From Atkinsonella hypoxylon (lineage: Eukaryota; Ascomycota; Sordariomycetes; Hypocreales; Clavicipitaceae), in NCBI GenBank assembly GCA_000729835.1, contig JFHB01000127.1:1-64000 (forward strand): 64,000 nt of DNA. Reading direction: 5' to 3'. Below are positions 1 to 11,212 of this stretch, one piece after another. The notes below the pieces were generated by a model. It was given only the letters and a program-made list of their open reading frames with translations, was not told the DNA's origin and did no database searches. How positions within the stretch are numbered: position 1 is the stretch's first letter; each line of letters opens with the position of its first letter. A program made the translations under genes and the position numbers.

Positions 1-786
1 AAAAAAAAACAAAAAAATCCCATACTAGACATGTACCATCCTACCCTTTGATTCCCCAATTATGCCCATTTTGTTTTCTTTTTCTTTCCACAATGTTCTT
101 CACCTTGCGATAAGCTCACGGTGGAAACGAACGGATGGAGGGCACAGTACTATGCTATATTAATGAAGAACGGGCGTCCCAGACGCTGACAATATTCTTG
201 TGCTGCAATGCGTTTCTATATGTGAGCAGGTTTCCATTTCAAGTTGCATTCCGTGTCCATGTCCATGTCCCATGTCCCAGGTACAATTCGCCACTAGAGG
301 CTGCATAATTGTAGAACGGCCTGCCATTTGACGTACGCAATAACGGACCGCCTACCGATGACCTTTCCACATAGGTATCGAGTGCCAACTCTTGACTCGA
401 TGCCCTCGATCGAGCATGCAGATCGATCGTAGATGCTTGAACATGGCTTCAGTCTCAGCTCCAGCACAAGCACATTACTGTTCATAAAATATATTGCAAG
501 CAACATTCCTAATTCCTATGGATCGCTACGCGTCTACGCCTGAAAAAAACACGACATGTATCATTCTCATCCCATGAGATGGAGCGACCATTATAAATAG
601 ATGGTCTAGACTGTTTCATATGCCGTTACTTTATGAGGTGGAATGGACGGCGCAATAGGCCTGTACATCTCATCAATCCATAGCTCGTACGGTTGCACCG
701 GCCGGGTGATCATTTCGTTAAGCAACATTACCGTCTCTGCCTCTCTACTACATGCGCACCGTTTCCTCCGCAGGACCAATCGCTCG
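1..786. other. 3' flank of the FHL1-like gene; no gene seen
   Basis: This stretch lies downstream of the minus-strand forkhead gene. It starts with an A-rich tract and has a short imprecise repeat of the words 'gtccat/gtcccat' near 255-280. The short open frames here show no recognisable domain and no splice-joined continuation. It probably holds the 3' UTR and polyadenylation region of the neighbouring gene. Confidence 0.6.
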
Positions 787-3700
787 CTAGGCATCCCGTA
801 GTTTCTGGTTCATGCCCGTGAGAAGTTGGCGAATGGACTTCATGAGGTGCTGCTCTACACCCTCAAAGTGGCTCGTCGTGGTTGACTCCTCGTCACCGCC
901 TTGAGGGACGATGCTTGCGTCCGCAAAGCCCAGCACTCGGTCGATGGCTGATAGTGTGACGGCCTCAGCGCGGGCTTCTCCCAGTCGACCTTTGAGTGCT
1001 TTGATGGACACGTCTTTGAAGCCGTTGAGGGACGTGAGCACTTTGGCTTCGAAGATGAGAGGCGCTTCTGTCGACGCTGTGCCCCCCGGTGCAGGACTCT
1101 TGTTCTTGGTGCATCCTTCAATGACTTGCCGAATACCTTTAATACAGATCGTTTCCATCTTGTCGTTCTCAGTGGCCTCCTTCTTCAAACCAACACAGCG
1201 ATTCAAAGCGGACATGACGATTGCTTCGGCTTTTGGGTTGCGTGCCTTCTTCAGATTCTCCACAAGGCCGTTCTTGAGCCCAACAACAGCTGCGAGCAAT
1301 CGCGGTTCGATGACTGGTCTGGCAGGTGTGGGTGCGGGCCCGGTCGTCGTCGGTATTGTCGTCGGTATTGTCGGAGATGGCCGGCTGCCCGGCGTTGTGG
1401 TCTGCTGTGGCCCGGTCGAGGCCCGTGCTGCGGCGGCTGCAATAGAAACAGCTGCTGGAGCAACTGGTAGTGACCGTTGTGGTGTAGCTTGCGTGCCGGG
1501 TTGTATCGCACCAGGTCCTGTCTTGACCGGCGTATTGGATGGAGGAGGTGGTGGTCGTGAGGCGTATGGCGAGCTGTATGCTCCAGGTTGTAGCACCTGT
1601 GCTCTCGCTGGTGCTGGAGGCGGTCCATAGCCAGCCGGCATTTGCGCGGGAACTGGAGGTTGAGCAACTGCTGGCGATGGATTGGGTTGTCCGGGGTGTC
1701 CAGGCTGCGCTGCCTGGGCTGGCACTGCAGCTGGCGTGCAAGGCTGCATCGGTCGACCATGCGGTGGAGGATAAGCGGCAATCTGATAACCAGAGGGCGC
1801 TTGTGCGGAAGGATAGCCAGCCGTTGTTCCAGGCGGTACATGTTGAGCTGCGTTGTACGGAAAAGCATATGGCCCGTATCCTTGCGCTGCGAGATTCCTG
1901 TCCGGCGAGGAGGCCTTGCGCTTCTTGCCGGCATCCAACTCGACGCCTGGGACGCGAGACCAAAGGTTTGTCGTCTCGTCCTTCTTGAAAGCCTCGTTCC
2001 CAATGAGGTTATGTCTCACGCTGCTTTCCCAGCCTTTCGTTTCTGTGTGAAAGTAGAACCACGGGTATCTTTGGCATATTCTCTTGTATATTTGCTTCAG
2101 TGTTAACCCATCTGGGGCAGCTGTCAGGGTCTCATCGATGAGGACACCGTAATTCTTGTTAGGCTTCTGCAGTTGCTCGTCCGTGTAGTCTTCAATCTTG
2201 AGTTCCAAAGGAGGTGACTTGGGTCGGGTCTTCTTTTCCTTCTTTTCCCGTGCCCTCCGTTCGGCGTCCGATCCCTCGGCCCCCTCTTCCCTTGGTTTGC
2301 GCGGCTTATACTTGCGCTTCTCAGGTCGATCACTCCCGTCCTCCGGTAACGGGTGTTTCCGTGGCCGGCCAACTTTGCGCTTTGTCGGCGGTTCCGTGGG
2401 TGGCGTCTGCGGAAGAGTCTTCTTAGCCATTTCTTGCTGCTGCTTCTTGAGCAGTCTTTGCTCCCTTTTCGACATGATGCCGTTCTTGGGCGGCCGGCCA
2501 GGTCCTCGCTTTTTGGGTATCTGTGGTAGCGTCGGATCTGGCTCAACCGTCGACTCGTCCCTAAATTCCGAGTAATGCCCAACTTCAGCCTCTTCTCGAC
2601 CACCAACTTCCTCGCCACCTTCACCATCTTCAGCTACCCCTTCAGCCTCATTCTCAGCCTCTTCATCGTCGGATAATTCTGGTGGGCTAACCTCCACATC
2701 GGATAGCTCGTCGCTCGTGTCTTGAATTTCTCCGTTCCCATGCGATTGTTCAAAATCAAAGCTCATTTCCTTTCCACCATGAGTATGTCGTTTCTTGTTG
2801 GCTTCCTCTTCCATGAATTCTTCGGCACCTGTTCGGCCTCGTTCTACACCATTGATAATAAATCGAAAGTCCACGTCTTTGATCTGCAACCTGTCGCCAC
2901 ATTTCAGAACCACCTTGTCACTCTTATAATGAACATCCTCACAGAAGAAGCCGTTTTTATGAAGAGGGATAGCCTCAAAAACGCCCTCTTCCTGGTTATA
3001 GGCAATCTTAAGGTGTTCCCTGGAGATGGCCTTGGTTTTCTTGGCAATATGTGGACCCGGAGAGTGTATCCCAATGAAAGGCACGTGCCACGGTGACGGC
3101 CGTAGCGAAGTCAGGTCTACGGCTGCAGCACCTGGTGTATGCGACACGTACTGACGATCTGAGATGATGTTTTCTATTGACTCCTCATTCTCCTGCTGTG
3201 ATGACCCGTTCGTGCTTGTCCTTCGCCTCTTTGGTGGTCGTCCACTTTCCTCGCTGTCGGATTCTGGCCCCAACATGCCACCTTCTTCACTGACGTATGA
3301 TTTGCTGAACTTGCTGCGATCGTGACGTATGGGCGACGGGGGTGGCAGTCCCTTGCTGGCGTTTTCCTCGACGCGACGCCTGTGCTCGTCTTCCCGTTTC
3401 TCGTCTCTTCGGGCTTGTATCAGCGCTCGCTGATCACGGCCAATGATGACGGCGTATGTTGTCATCTGAAATACGCTATCGGCGAATTCTACTCTGGCAA
3501 AAGACTCCAAGCCCCTTTCCGGGTTGCCTTGCCGCAGCGAGTTCGCTGCACCATCGCCATTCATTCCGTCGTCCAGCATGTTGGGGAGGGTCACTTGTGA
3601 CGGTGTGACAGTAGGAGGCGGTGACATAGCGTTTGGGGCCCCAGACATGGAAGCCAGGGCCATCATCATGTAGGCATGCTGATCAAGATTGGCCATTTGC

Positions 3701-4281
3701 GACGGAGTAAAGGGTGTTGACGGTGTGAACTGCTCAGTCGGAGCTACACTTGCAATGTTGGGAGGTAGTGGTTGTACTTGTATGGATGGAGGAGGTTGCG
3801 TCAGGTCGGACATGACAGCATCGCCAATACTATCGTTTGGGGCGTCTGGCATCGGGTGGTCACCTGATGGGCTTTTCACGGACTTCTTAACCGGAGTTTT
3901 GACGGCAATCTCTGCAAGGTGCTGGGGAGAAGACGGTCCGGTCATGGCGTCGCCGTTGCGTTGTAGAGCTGCCGGTTGTGTATACTCCGCGACAGGCTGC
4001 GCAGATGCACTAGTCGAAGCTAGAGCAGCAAAAGTGGCTGATTCGGAGGCAACATGTGTCGCAGAGGCCGTCGTGGCAGTCGCGCTGGTCTCCGAGGTCG
4101 TAGCAGGCTCAATCGTCGTGTCTGTCGCAGCCACGGTCGCTGCTGCGTGGGGAATTGCGGTCGTTGTAGCACTGTCAATGGGAACAGCTGCAGCGGAGTC
4201 GTCGGCGCCTTTCTGTCGCTGCTCCTGCTGCTGCTCCTGCTGCTGTTCGGGGCCATTCCGGCCGTCGCTCGACAAAGTCAT
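787..4281 (-). CDS. FHL1: FHL1-like FHA and forkhead domain transcription factor
   Basis: Single-exon frame of 1164 codons. A frame extending 12 codons further upstream begins with TTG, so the first ATG (at 4281) is preferred. Order from that ATG: low-complexity Gln/Thr/Ala/Pro N-terminus; FHA-type domain at about 260-483, in two conserved blocks (FARVEF..YAVIIGRD and then ISREHLKI..NGFFCE..LKCGDRLQI) separated by about 110 polar residues with a basic PPKRRR stretch; acidic region; two AT-hook-like motifs (RGPGRPPK at about 592, KVGRPRK at about 636); forkhead domain at about 705-788 (KPNKNYGVLI..YPWF..WESSVRHNL); Pro/Gln-rich tract; a conserved-looking C-terminal segment. In yeast, FHL1 with IFH1 controls ribosomal-protein genes. 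The FHA plus forkhead pairing supports this assignment, but FKH-type paralogues also pair these domains, so orthology is likely rather than proven. It acts in the nucleus. Confidence 0.88.
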   Translation of the reverse strand: MTLSSDGRNGPEQQQEQQQEQRQKGADDSAAAVPIDSATTTAIPHAAATVAATDTTIEPATTSETSATATTASATHVASESATFAALASTSASAQPVAEYTQPAALQRNGDAMTGPSSPQHLAEIAVKTPVKKSVKSPSGDHPMPDAPNDSIGDAVMSDLTQPPPSIQVQPLPPNIASVAPTEQFTPSTPFTPSQMANLDQHAYMMMALASMSGAPNAMSPPPTVTPSQVTLPNMLDDGMNGDGAANSLRQGNPERGLESFARVEFADSVFQMTTYAVIIGRDQRALIQARRDEKREDEHRRRVEENASKGLPPPSPIRHDRSKFSKSYVSEEGGMLGPESDSEESGRPPKRRRTSTNGSSQQENEESIENIISDRQYVSHTPGAAAVDLTSLRPSPWHVPFIGIHSPGPHIAKKTKAISREHLKIAYNQEEGVFEAIPLHKNGFFCEDVHYKSDKVVLKCGDRLQIKDVDFRFIINGVERGRTGAEEFMEEEANKKRHTHGGKEMSFDFEQSHGNGEIQDTSDELSDVEVSPPELSDDEEAENEAEGVAEDGEGGEEVGGREEAEVGHYSEFRDESTVEPDPTLPQIPKKRGPGRPPKNGIMSKREQRLLKKQQQEMAKKTLPQTPPTEPPTKRKVGRPRKHPLPEDGSDRPEKRKYKPRKPREEGAEGSDAERRAREKKEKKTRPKSPPLELKIEDYTDEQLQKPNKNYGVLIDETLTAAPDGLTLKQIYKRICQRYPWFYFHTETKGWESSVRHNLIGNEAFKKDETTNLWSRVPGVELDAGKKRKASSPDRNLAAQGYGPYAFPYNAAQHVPPGTTAGYPSAQAPSGYQIAAYPPPHGRPMQPCTPAAVPAQAAQPGHPGQPNPSPAVAQPPVPAQMPAGYGPPPAPARAQVLQPGAYSSPYASRPPPPPSNTPVKTGPGAIQPGTQATPQRSLPVAPAAVSIAAAAARASTGPQQTTTPGSRPSPTIPTTIPTTTGPAPTPARPVIEPRLLAAVVGLKNGLVENLKKARNPKAEAIVMSALNRCVGLKKEATENDKMETICIKGIRQVIEGCTKNKSPAPGGTASTEAPLIFEAKVLTSLNGFKDVSIKALKGRLGEARAEAVTLSAIDRVLGFADASIVPQGGDEESTTTSHFEGVEQHLMKSIRQLLTGMNQKLRDA

Positions 4282-5240
4282 CGCTGTTCCTAGGACAGCT
4301 CCTTCGTCTGCACTCAAGGCGCGTGAATGGTGGGGGAGCAGTAGGCGATGACGGTGCCGCTGGTGACGGGGCGACGATGTTGTTGCTGGTGTCGGATTTG
4401 AGGCCTCAGGCCTTGAGCAAAACTACCTACCTACCTAGGTAGGTATCTTGGCCTCCCCCAGCTTCTCTCCGCCTGCGTCGTGATGCTGGTGAGAAGTCAG
4501 ATGCACGGAGACGCGTTGTGATTGGCTGTACAGCCTGTCTCCCCCCCGGTAGGGCAGGCGCAAGTCAGCCGCCCCTCCACTTTTTCCTTCTAAATATTCG
4601 TTCTTACGCTTGCGACTGGGAAAAGCCTTGGCAAGCCAAGCCAGCCACCCTGTCGGCGATTTGAAGGTTATTTTTCGGACTCAATGTCTTGACTGGTCGC
4701 TACCTAGGCAGCCAGAACTCAAATGCCAAAATGATCATGAATTTGAAACAACCGATATCCAGCGCCATGCCCAGAAAAGTAGCAAGACACCTTTTCGTGA
4801 CCCGAAAAGGCGGCCACGGAAGCGAGCGAGCATCCTGATTCGCCCGTTCTAGTCGCCAAACATGCCGAATGCGAATGGCCAGAACTCAGCTCCGACGGCT
4901 GCTGTTGTCACCCATGAGTTTCGACGACCGTGCATTGTCGACATATCATTAAGCGCCTAGAGAAAGCTTCATGTGTCAAGTTTGCGAAATATAAATCAGA
5001 TACTGTCCCCGCGAACACGATGTTCTCTCCCTCCTTTCTTGGCTGTCACCTATGCTTGATGCAGAAGCTCAATTTTCCTTTGTCACTTCACTTTCCTTGG
5101 TTTGGGTAATAATTAGGGACGACCTCGTTGTATGTTTACTCCTGGGCTTCTTTCCACTCCATCTTTATTTACCACATCTTTCCCTATATTTCTTTTTCCA
5201 ACCACCATCCTTATACTTCGGCGCGATCTCTTGCCTCACG
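4282..5240. promoter_or_regulatory. Divergent intergenic region between FHL1-like gene and 4-TM gene
   Basis: About 960 bp separate the two divergent starts, so it should carry both promoters. Visible items are a perfect TAGG/CCTA palindrome at 4428-4445, a C-run near 4541-4546, an AT-rich 'aaatataaat' at about 4987-4996 that could be a TATA-like element for the plus-strand gene, and a CT-rich stretch just before the plus-strand ATG (about 5140-5215), as is common in fungal core promoters. No third gene is evident. Confidence 0.5.
4428..4445. repeat. TAGG/CCTA palindrome
   Basis: Perfect 18-bp inverted repeat TACCTACCTAGGTAGGTA lying between two divergent genes. The same core recurs at 9500-9517, and related palindromes lie at 27059-27068 and 27187-27206. 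Confidence 0.85.
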
Positions 5241-5909
5241 ATGCCGCTCTGGAACCACGACCCTGAGCACCATGCCAACGTGCATGACAATAATCCCCCA
5301 AAACCCCTCCAGCGAACAGACACAGCTCACTCCCGCTATGTCCAGATGCTCCTCGATGTGGATGAGATCCCTCTCCTCCACAGCGTCCTCGCTTCATTCT
5401 TCGTTTGGCTCCTCCTGGCAGGCTTCTTAGTCTTCCCTGGAACCTTTACAACAATTCGGAAATCTATCGAAAGCAAACACTCGCAAGAGTGGACAAACGA
5501 GGCGACAGAAAAAATTCTCAAAAGCGTGAAGAACATACCGCTCTTGGTCACCGCGGCGATCGCCTGTGGTCTGGCTGTTATCGGCATGGCGGTGCTGGCA
5601 ATGAGGCACCTGGATAATTATGTTTGGATGCTGAACAAGCTGATCATGCCGGGAGTAGCCAATTGCCTGGCTGGTTTGATCTCGACGCTTGTGGGCGTGT
5701 ACTCGCAACAGCATGGTGTCTGGGGCATCACGGCCAAGGTTACAGCGATTGTGGAGGGAGCATGTTTGGGCATCGCAGGAGGGTTGTTTCTGTTCTTTGA
5801 AATGTTTTTGTTGAAAAAAGTACGTGATAGTCACGGATTGCACTATGGCAATTTGTCGAATGATGATTTGAGCATGATGAAGAGCAAGAAGACGGCGAGC
5901 GTATTCTAA
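5241..5909 (+). CDS. Four-helix membrane protein of unknown function
   Basis: The start is set at ATG 5241 (reading MPLWNHDPEHH). The frame is open 63 codons further upstream, but that part is CT-rich leader with no conserved look. The 222-residue product has a polar N-terminus of about 45 residues, then four hydrophobic segments at about 46-68, 97-119, 130-150 and 158-185, and a short charged tail ending KKTASVF. No catalytic or binding motif is visible and I do not recognise the family. The layout suggests a small integral membrane protein with both termini on the same side. It is divergent from the FHL1-like gene and converges on the molybdate transporter gene, 144 bp away. Confidence 0.75.
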   Translation: MPLWNHDPEHHANVHDNNPPKPLQRTDTAHSRYVQMLLDVDEIPLLHSVLASFFVWLLLAGFLVFPGTFTTIRKSIESKHSQEWTNEATEKILKSVKNIPLLVTAAIACGLAVIGMAVLAMRHLDNYVWMLNKLIMPGVANCLAGLISTLVGVYSQQHGVWGITAKVTAIVEGACLGIAGGLFLFFEMFLLKKVRDSHGLHYGNLSNDDLSMMKSKKTASVF

Positions 5910-6053
5910 ACAAGGCTTGGGGGGGTTGACTGAGCGAAAGGGGTGCAATAGTGCGCAAAGGCTGCGAATGCTGCCTGCACTACATTGAGAACATTGTTGT
6001 AGTATTATCCAGGGCGCAAGAAAGAACAAGGAAAAAGAACTTTGAAGGTTGTT

Positions 6054-7439
6054 TCAGGAACTGAGCAATGGAGCCCTTTCGCCCTGGGTGAATGTGCTTC
6101 CTCTTTTGCTTGTTACCCAGGCAGCCAACTTGTACGCCCAGTGGCAAAGCATGCCTGCCAAAAAGCCTACTGCGTCGTTCTTGAATGCGAGAATACCCGC
6201 GGCGGTCATAAGCATGACAGTCCATCTCTCCAAACGCTCATCGTCAGAGAGTGAACGCCGCCGCCGTTCACCCGCGGATTCTTCCCAAAGATCGGGAGCT
6301 CCTTTATTTAACGTGTGTCCCACTTTTGCTAACTCAAGGCCAGCAGCGAGAACCATGATGCCGAGCAAGCTTTTGGGGTATGATCGCAGCAGTTCAATCA
6401 GAGTCTCGCCGAATACGAGGCCGGTCAGGAGCTTGATTAGTCCTAGAAAGATGATGCTTGCGCCGCTCCGCGCACCAAAACGATACTGGGCCGCCAGCCC
6501 GCCAGCCCCGTGACAAACAGGCATGGCTCCAAACCACGTCCCACTGAGGTTCATCAGGGCCACACTGATTCCAATAGCGGTTACAGATGGTGTTGAAAGG
6601 TCTGGAAGCAGATCGGCCGCCAAGGCATTCACGGCAATGACTGAGTTCAGCGTTGTTAGGGGAAGCTGTCCAATTGCCATCCACAACGCGTCCAGATTCG
6701 AGGCTCCAAGCCATGCGGGCCACCCGAAATGAGGAACCCAAACACGAACCCAAGGGAGTCTTTTGGATGAGTCGATGACAGTGATGAAAGCGAACAGTAT
6801 CGCGAGAACGAAAAACAATAATGCGTACGGAAATCGTTGGCGTCGTTGTGTAAATATTAGGACGAGAAACGCGAAGAAGGCCCAGAGACGGTTGTCTAGA
6901 ACTGGATGAACCCAATCAAGAGGTTGCAAGAGGGATGACCCAGCTCCAATCATGAGAGAAAGACCAGCTCCAAGTTGGATCCCTTTCACGACAGGAACTG
7001 GGACAACAGAGGTTACCCATCGTAGCAGACCCGTTATGCTCATGAACAACACAGCAGCCCCGACCCACTGACCGGCAGCGACAACAGCTCCTACGGAGGA
7101 ATCGCCTCGGCCAGAAATTGCAGCTGTTGCGATCGCCTAGATGGTCGCTGTCAGTGAAGTGGTAAGGATATGGTGAAGAGATGCTGCATGTGAGCGTACC
7201 TTCATAGGCTGCACAGGCAACGGGATACCGAAGGCAATACCAGTGATGATGTTGAAAACGCCAGAAAACACCAAAGTTGATCCGAGATGAATTGATCCCT
7301 GGGCTGCAAGAGCAATCATAAGAGGTAAAAGAGTCCCCAGATCGCCAAGAGATCCTGACATCTCGGCCCATGGGGCACGTCGAAAAGTCGATACATTGTT
7401 GACATTAAGGCGCCGAACGTAGCCCAGCCACGAAGTCAT
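6054..7439 (-). CDS. MOT1-family molybdate transporter
   Basis: Two exons: 7439-7200 and 7136-6054, giving 440 residues. The 63-nt intron (7199-7137) has donor GTACGC and acceptor CTAG, and the join restores a continuous QPMK-AIATAAISGRG, a conserved element of this family. The SLGDLGTLLPL motif near residue 30 and the second half-repeat (QLPLTTLNSVIAVNALAADLLP) match the paired motifs of the MOT1 type (SulP-related, Pfam MFS_MOT1 as I recall it), which imports molybdate for molybdenum-cofactor enzymes such as nitrate reductase. About ten hydrophobic segments are visible. The C-terminus is short and charged and ends APLLSS. Its location could be plasma membrane, vacuole or mitochondrion; the sequence does not decide. 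Sulfate or another oxyanion is a less likely substrate. Confidence 0.88.
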
Positions 7440-9150
7440 TTTGAGGTGAGTGAGACTAGGCCTTTAAGCGCTAGATGGAACCGCGAGGGAGAGAAGGTTG
7501 AAAAAAAAAAAAAAAAAAATCCCATGTTGCGATGCCATCTGGAGCCCGACGCTGTTCTTCTCACGTACTGTCTTGTCTGGTTGTGCGGAGCACATATGTC
7601 GGCGTCACCCGCTATCATGGCACACGAGCCAGTGTATTGAGCCGGACACACTGTAATCCCGCACTGTACAGCTGCCTTTACTGGAAGTCAACGATTTGGC
7701 TGCACCAGACTACTTCTTAATCACAGAATTCATCTTTCAGCGTCAAATGCCATACAACTTCTTGCTGCCACTGAAACCAGCTAGAGAACATCGAGTTATG
7801 GTCATGTGACTGTGCGAGGTTCGATTGGAAATTGGCGTTGCGCGGCGACACTTACACCGGTCAAAAGCTGCCACAGCAGACATAATGCAAAAAAGGAAGG
7901 TGCAAGAACACAAGAGATTTGTTTTGTCGAAGCTCCACTATCCCGAATTCGGCCCGGCGAATGGGCACCAAGCAGCACCACAGGATGCCTGACACGAACC
8001 AAGGCCTCCACTACTATAATACGCCGCGGCTTCAATATCCAGCGGCCGCGAACTTTTGCGGCAGAGCACGGAGTATTCGGCCACATGCTGGCTTCGCCGT
8101 TTTCCGGCCTGGTGTCAGCCCTGGTCAGACGCTTGACCATGAACCCTGACTTCGTTCACGTAATTCCCGACCTAAAATGACCTCATAGGACGTCATTAAT
8201 AGCCACTTTGCTGCCAGCGTTATCATGCCAGAATGCTTCTGGCTGTAGCTTCTGGTTCGAGGCATTTGCAACCTTCCCGCCTCATAGTCATAGGAACAAA
8301 TGTCCGGTGGGTCTTTGGTGCTGGCAAGGAAGAGAGGGAGAAAATAAAACAAACCAGGAAATGGAGTCAGCTGGTGGATGGCCTCTGCTGATTCAGAACA
8401 AAATAGCGGTGCCGAGGGAGCCGTGTTGGCCAATGAAGGGCCGGCAGAGTTCAGTCTACTTGCTCTGCCATGTTTTTGTTTTTGTTTCCAATGTTGCTTG
8501 TTAGGATACAGACTGTCCAGTTCAATTACTTGAAATCTCTGCTCGCTCATGCTTATTCCTGCAGTGAGAGCCCATCAGTGCCATGCAAAATTCTGTTGTC
8601 TTGGCGCCCCATTCATGCCAACAGCATTCCAAAACGCAATGAGCTGCTGCTACACTGCCGCTAAAGTTAAAAGATATTTACTGTAGACTGTTGTGTTTGT
8701 ACACGAGCTGTCTCGACCAAACACCGCGCGGTCGACTATGAACTGGAGTTTTGAATCATTCCCACCCTCATTCCAGTCCATGCACCACCGCTGGGAAGCA
8801 AACCGGGTAACGGCTGGTAACGAGAATAGTAGCCCCCCAGGGAGCCGATGTTTAGGTATGGTTGATTTGTGCCTGGTACTTCTCAAACAAACGAACAAAC
8901 ACCAGAGTACCGCATATGTGAGAGGAGAGACCATCGTTTTCGCCCCCATGTCTCGCCACTGTTCGTATGCGCGACTTCGTTTTATGGCCGTGTGCGAGCC
9001 GCCGTGGTGCATCGGCCTACACCAGTGACTACTTACTTCAGTAGACGCGGAAAATCACGCAGTCCCATGGGATCCTCCTCCAGCCCCCGGTCCCTAGTTG
9101 CCAGGTGATGGATGGCATAACGTTGGAGCCTCGGTATGTCCCGTTTCGTT

Positions 9151-9182
9151 GCAGAGCGTTGCAGAGCGTTGCAGAGCGACCG
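9151..9182. repeat. 10-bp tandem repeat, about three copies
   Basis: The word 'gttgcagagc' repeats head to tail three times and a partial fourth. It lies in non-coding sequence and no function is apparent. Confidence 0.8.
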
Positions 9183-9499
9183 AGTTCTGTCAATTCTCTG
9201 TGGCAACACCGCTTGAAGCAATGAGAGATAGTCAGCAACAGGCCGAGAGATTTCCGGCCTGTAGTCGCCTATGCCGAAATTTTTTTTCTCGTGATCGTGT
9301 GCGTTTGAGTGGTCATGTATCCAGGCTGATTGGCATTCTCAACATGATGCTTTCTTCACGTCACGGACTCGCGTGAAGAAAATGCCCCGCCTGGACTGTG
9401 CTTTGCTGGAAGTCCGGGCACTTGAGCCGCTTGTTGATCGTTGAAGATTTAGCTCGTCTTGGATGACCATCACGTTTTTGACGACGCCGACTCACTAAT

Positions 9500-9517
9500 T
9501 ACCTACCTAGGTAGGTA
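9500..9517. repeat. TAGG/CCTA palindrome
   Basis: Second perfect copy of TACCTACCTAGGTAGGTA, followed by one more TAGG unit and a degenerate 'cggcaggtag'. It is intergenic. Confidence 0.85.
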
Positions 9518-10392
9518 GGTCGGCAGGTAGGGTTGATGGCTGTCGATACTCCGTAGCGATTTTACGACCACGACTGGATATTCATTCATCTGGTGGGCCA
9601 ACTCGGTGGGCTTCAGCATTTCTGTTCCGAGATCCGGATTGCGCTTGCATTCGCTGCTGCTCCTATCCACTGCAGGTCCAGTGCTTCCTCCCTGTTGGCC
9701 CGTAGCGAGCCGCCCCGCTTTTCTGCCGGACTGGGACACTTGACTAGGGCCTCGAGTCTGATCAACAAAATCATGGTCTAGTCCACCTACGCAACTCAAC
9801 GAGATTTGTTGCTCCTCCACCTCCTTCCTCATCCACGGCCAGCAAAGGTGAGTCCCGCGTTCTGCTATTCATTGAGCCCTTCCCCATCTTCAGCCTCATC
9901 CCCGAGGCGCATGGATCGTGAACCTTCGATTTGTCTTCCTGTCTTATAGCCATTGCGGCTGCTGACGGCGACGTGCGTCACCGCGCCTGTAGCTGCAGGG
10001 TCTCGGCATCCCCGGCCAATGCGACTGGGATAGCTTTGCAGACGAGGAAACTATCTGCCAAAAAAAAAAAAGTGAAAAAAGCCGAATTGACCGCAGCTTG
10101 CATTCAATTGATGCTTCACACAACGCGAAACAATTGTGGTTCAGCAGTACAATTGCGCATCGCACAGGAAAAAAAAAAAAAAAAAAATCAATTGCTTCGC
10201 TTTCTAAAAGGTGCTCTCGGCATTGTTTTCGGGTGATTTTTTATTATCCGTCTTGGACCATTCAGGCTCCAATTGGTTCAATGTCTTGATTGTACACTTT
10301 CCAAACGACGATGTGTGTCTTTTGCTAACTTCTGTCCAACGGCAGAGCATTATTGTCGACCTCTCCACTCATAACCCACAAGCAATACAAAA

Positions 10393-10708
10393 ATGGCTGC
10401 CATTGACACTGCTCTCATCGCCCACAAGGCCACCTCTTTCGTCAAGCGCAGCTGGCCCTCTGAAAACGTCGGTCCTATGGTCGTCTTCTGCATTGTCTTT
10501 GTTGGTATGCAACATGCTCGAGCTCCCCACTCTGGTGTTCCTCACGTCAATTGCCCTAACCGAAAGTCTCCGGAGTGATGTGCATTTTCCCTCTCTACTT
10601 TCGCTAACCTTGCTTTCCGTAGTCGCTAGCGTTGTTATTGGCATCTCCATCTACAAGTGCCTTGCCCGCAGAAAGGAGCGAAAGGAGCGACAGCAGGTCA
10701 AGTACTAA
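10393..10708 (+). CDS. 65-residue single-pass membrane protein
   Basis: Two exons, 10393-10504 and 10623-10708. The 118-nt intron has donor GTATGC, a CTAAC branch point at about 10605 and acceptor CGTAG. The join gives 65 residues: a polar N-terminus (MAAIDTALIAHK), one hydrophobic helix at about 29-50 (MVVFCIVFVVASVVIGISIYK) and a strongly basic tail (LARRKERKERQQ). The positive-inside rule predicts a cytosolic C-terminus. The clean splice signals and frame restoration are the main support. I do not recognise a named family. Small tail-anchored or single-span proteins of this size are often complex subunits or ER/mitochondrial membrane components, but that is inference. The upstream leader is CT-rich. 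Confidence 0.72.
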
Positions 10709-11212
10709 GAGCTTCATGCTAGCTCCAGCTAGCTGAGTTTGAGGATAGGAGGGGAGCAGACAAACAATCTTGGCATAATGGGAGGAGCAACTTGATGCGG
10801 TAATGATTAATGGAGACTGGTGCGATGAGATGGAAGAGGACAATGTAGACGCATGTCACACGTCATCACTTATTTCTTCCTCGACTTTACTCGTCCACTT
10901 GAAACCTCTTTTTCCTCAACAACTGCACCTTAAGTGAAGCCCTCGCTGCCGACCACTCGGGGCTTCTAACATATTTGCCATGTTTTCGTCATTTCAGGTG
11001 GTGTACATAGGACATGTTGCGTGGTCGATGCAGCAGGGGGTGGGAGGGCAAAAGAGTCTTATTGACGGCGTGCCTATACTCGTGCTCGGCGGCCGTGCTC
11101 AAGCTTGCTGTATTCTATATTTCTAGTAACTAATACCTCTTATACTATACAGTCCCATGCCAGCCGTTAGTGATTCTTACACGAATATCCCTCTCGGGCC
11201 GAAGAAGAATAT
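10709..11212. other. Convergent 3' flanks; no gene seen
   Basis: About 500 bp between two converging genes. It would contain both 3' UTRs and polyadenylation regions; an AT-rich stretch at about 11112-11150 is a plausible site for them. No coding signal was found. Confidence 0.55.

Larger units (their letters stand above)
7440..10392. other. Intergenic region of about 2.95 kb without a supported gene
   Basis: Open frames here are short, overlap on both strands and show no domain or splice-joined continuation. Features seen: an A19 tract at 7501-7519 upstream of the molybdate transporter start, a 10-bp tandem repeat at about 9151-9182, a TAGG palindrome at 9500-9517, and A-rich runs near 10061-10080 and 10171-10187. 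The last few hundred bases, with CT-rich patches, are probably the promoter and 5' UTR of the small membrane protein gene at 10393. Confidence 0.5.

Noticed and set aside
1169..2003. Long minus-strand frames of 250-264 codons
   Set aside because: Out-of-frame shadows of the Pro/Gln-rich C-terminal part of the FHL1-like gene; low-complexity composition.
7501..7519. Poly-A tract as the tail of a retroposed sequence
   Set aside because: No target duplication or recognisable SINE/LINE body adjacent; similar A-runs occur at several intergenic sites and may be simple promoter tracts.
7815..7830. tRNA B-box-like 'ggttcgattgg'
   Set aside because: No matching A-box or cloverleaf arms upstream; the sequence departs from the GGTTCGANTCC consensus.
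7806..8180. Overlapping 112-124 codon frames on both strands
   Set aside because: No domain, membrane segment or splice partner; both strands open equally, as in chance frames of GC-rich intergenic DNA.
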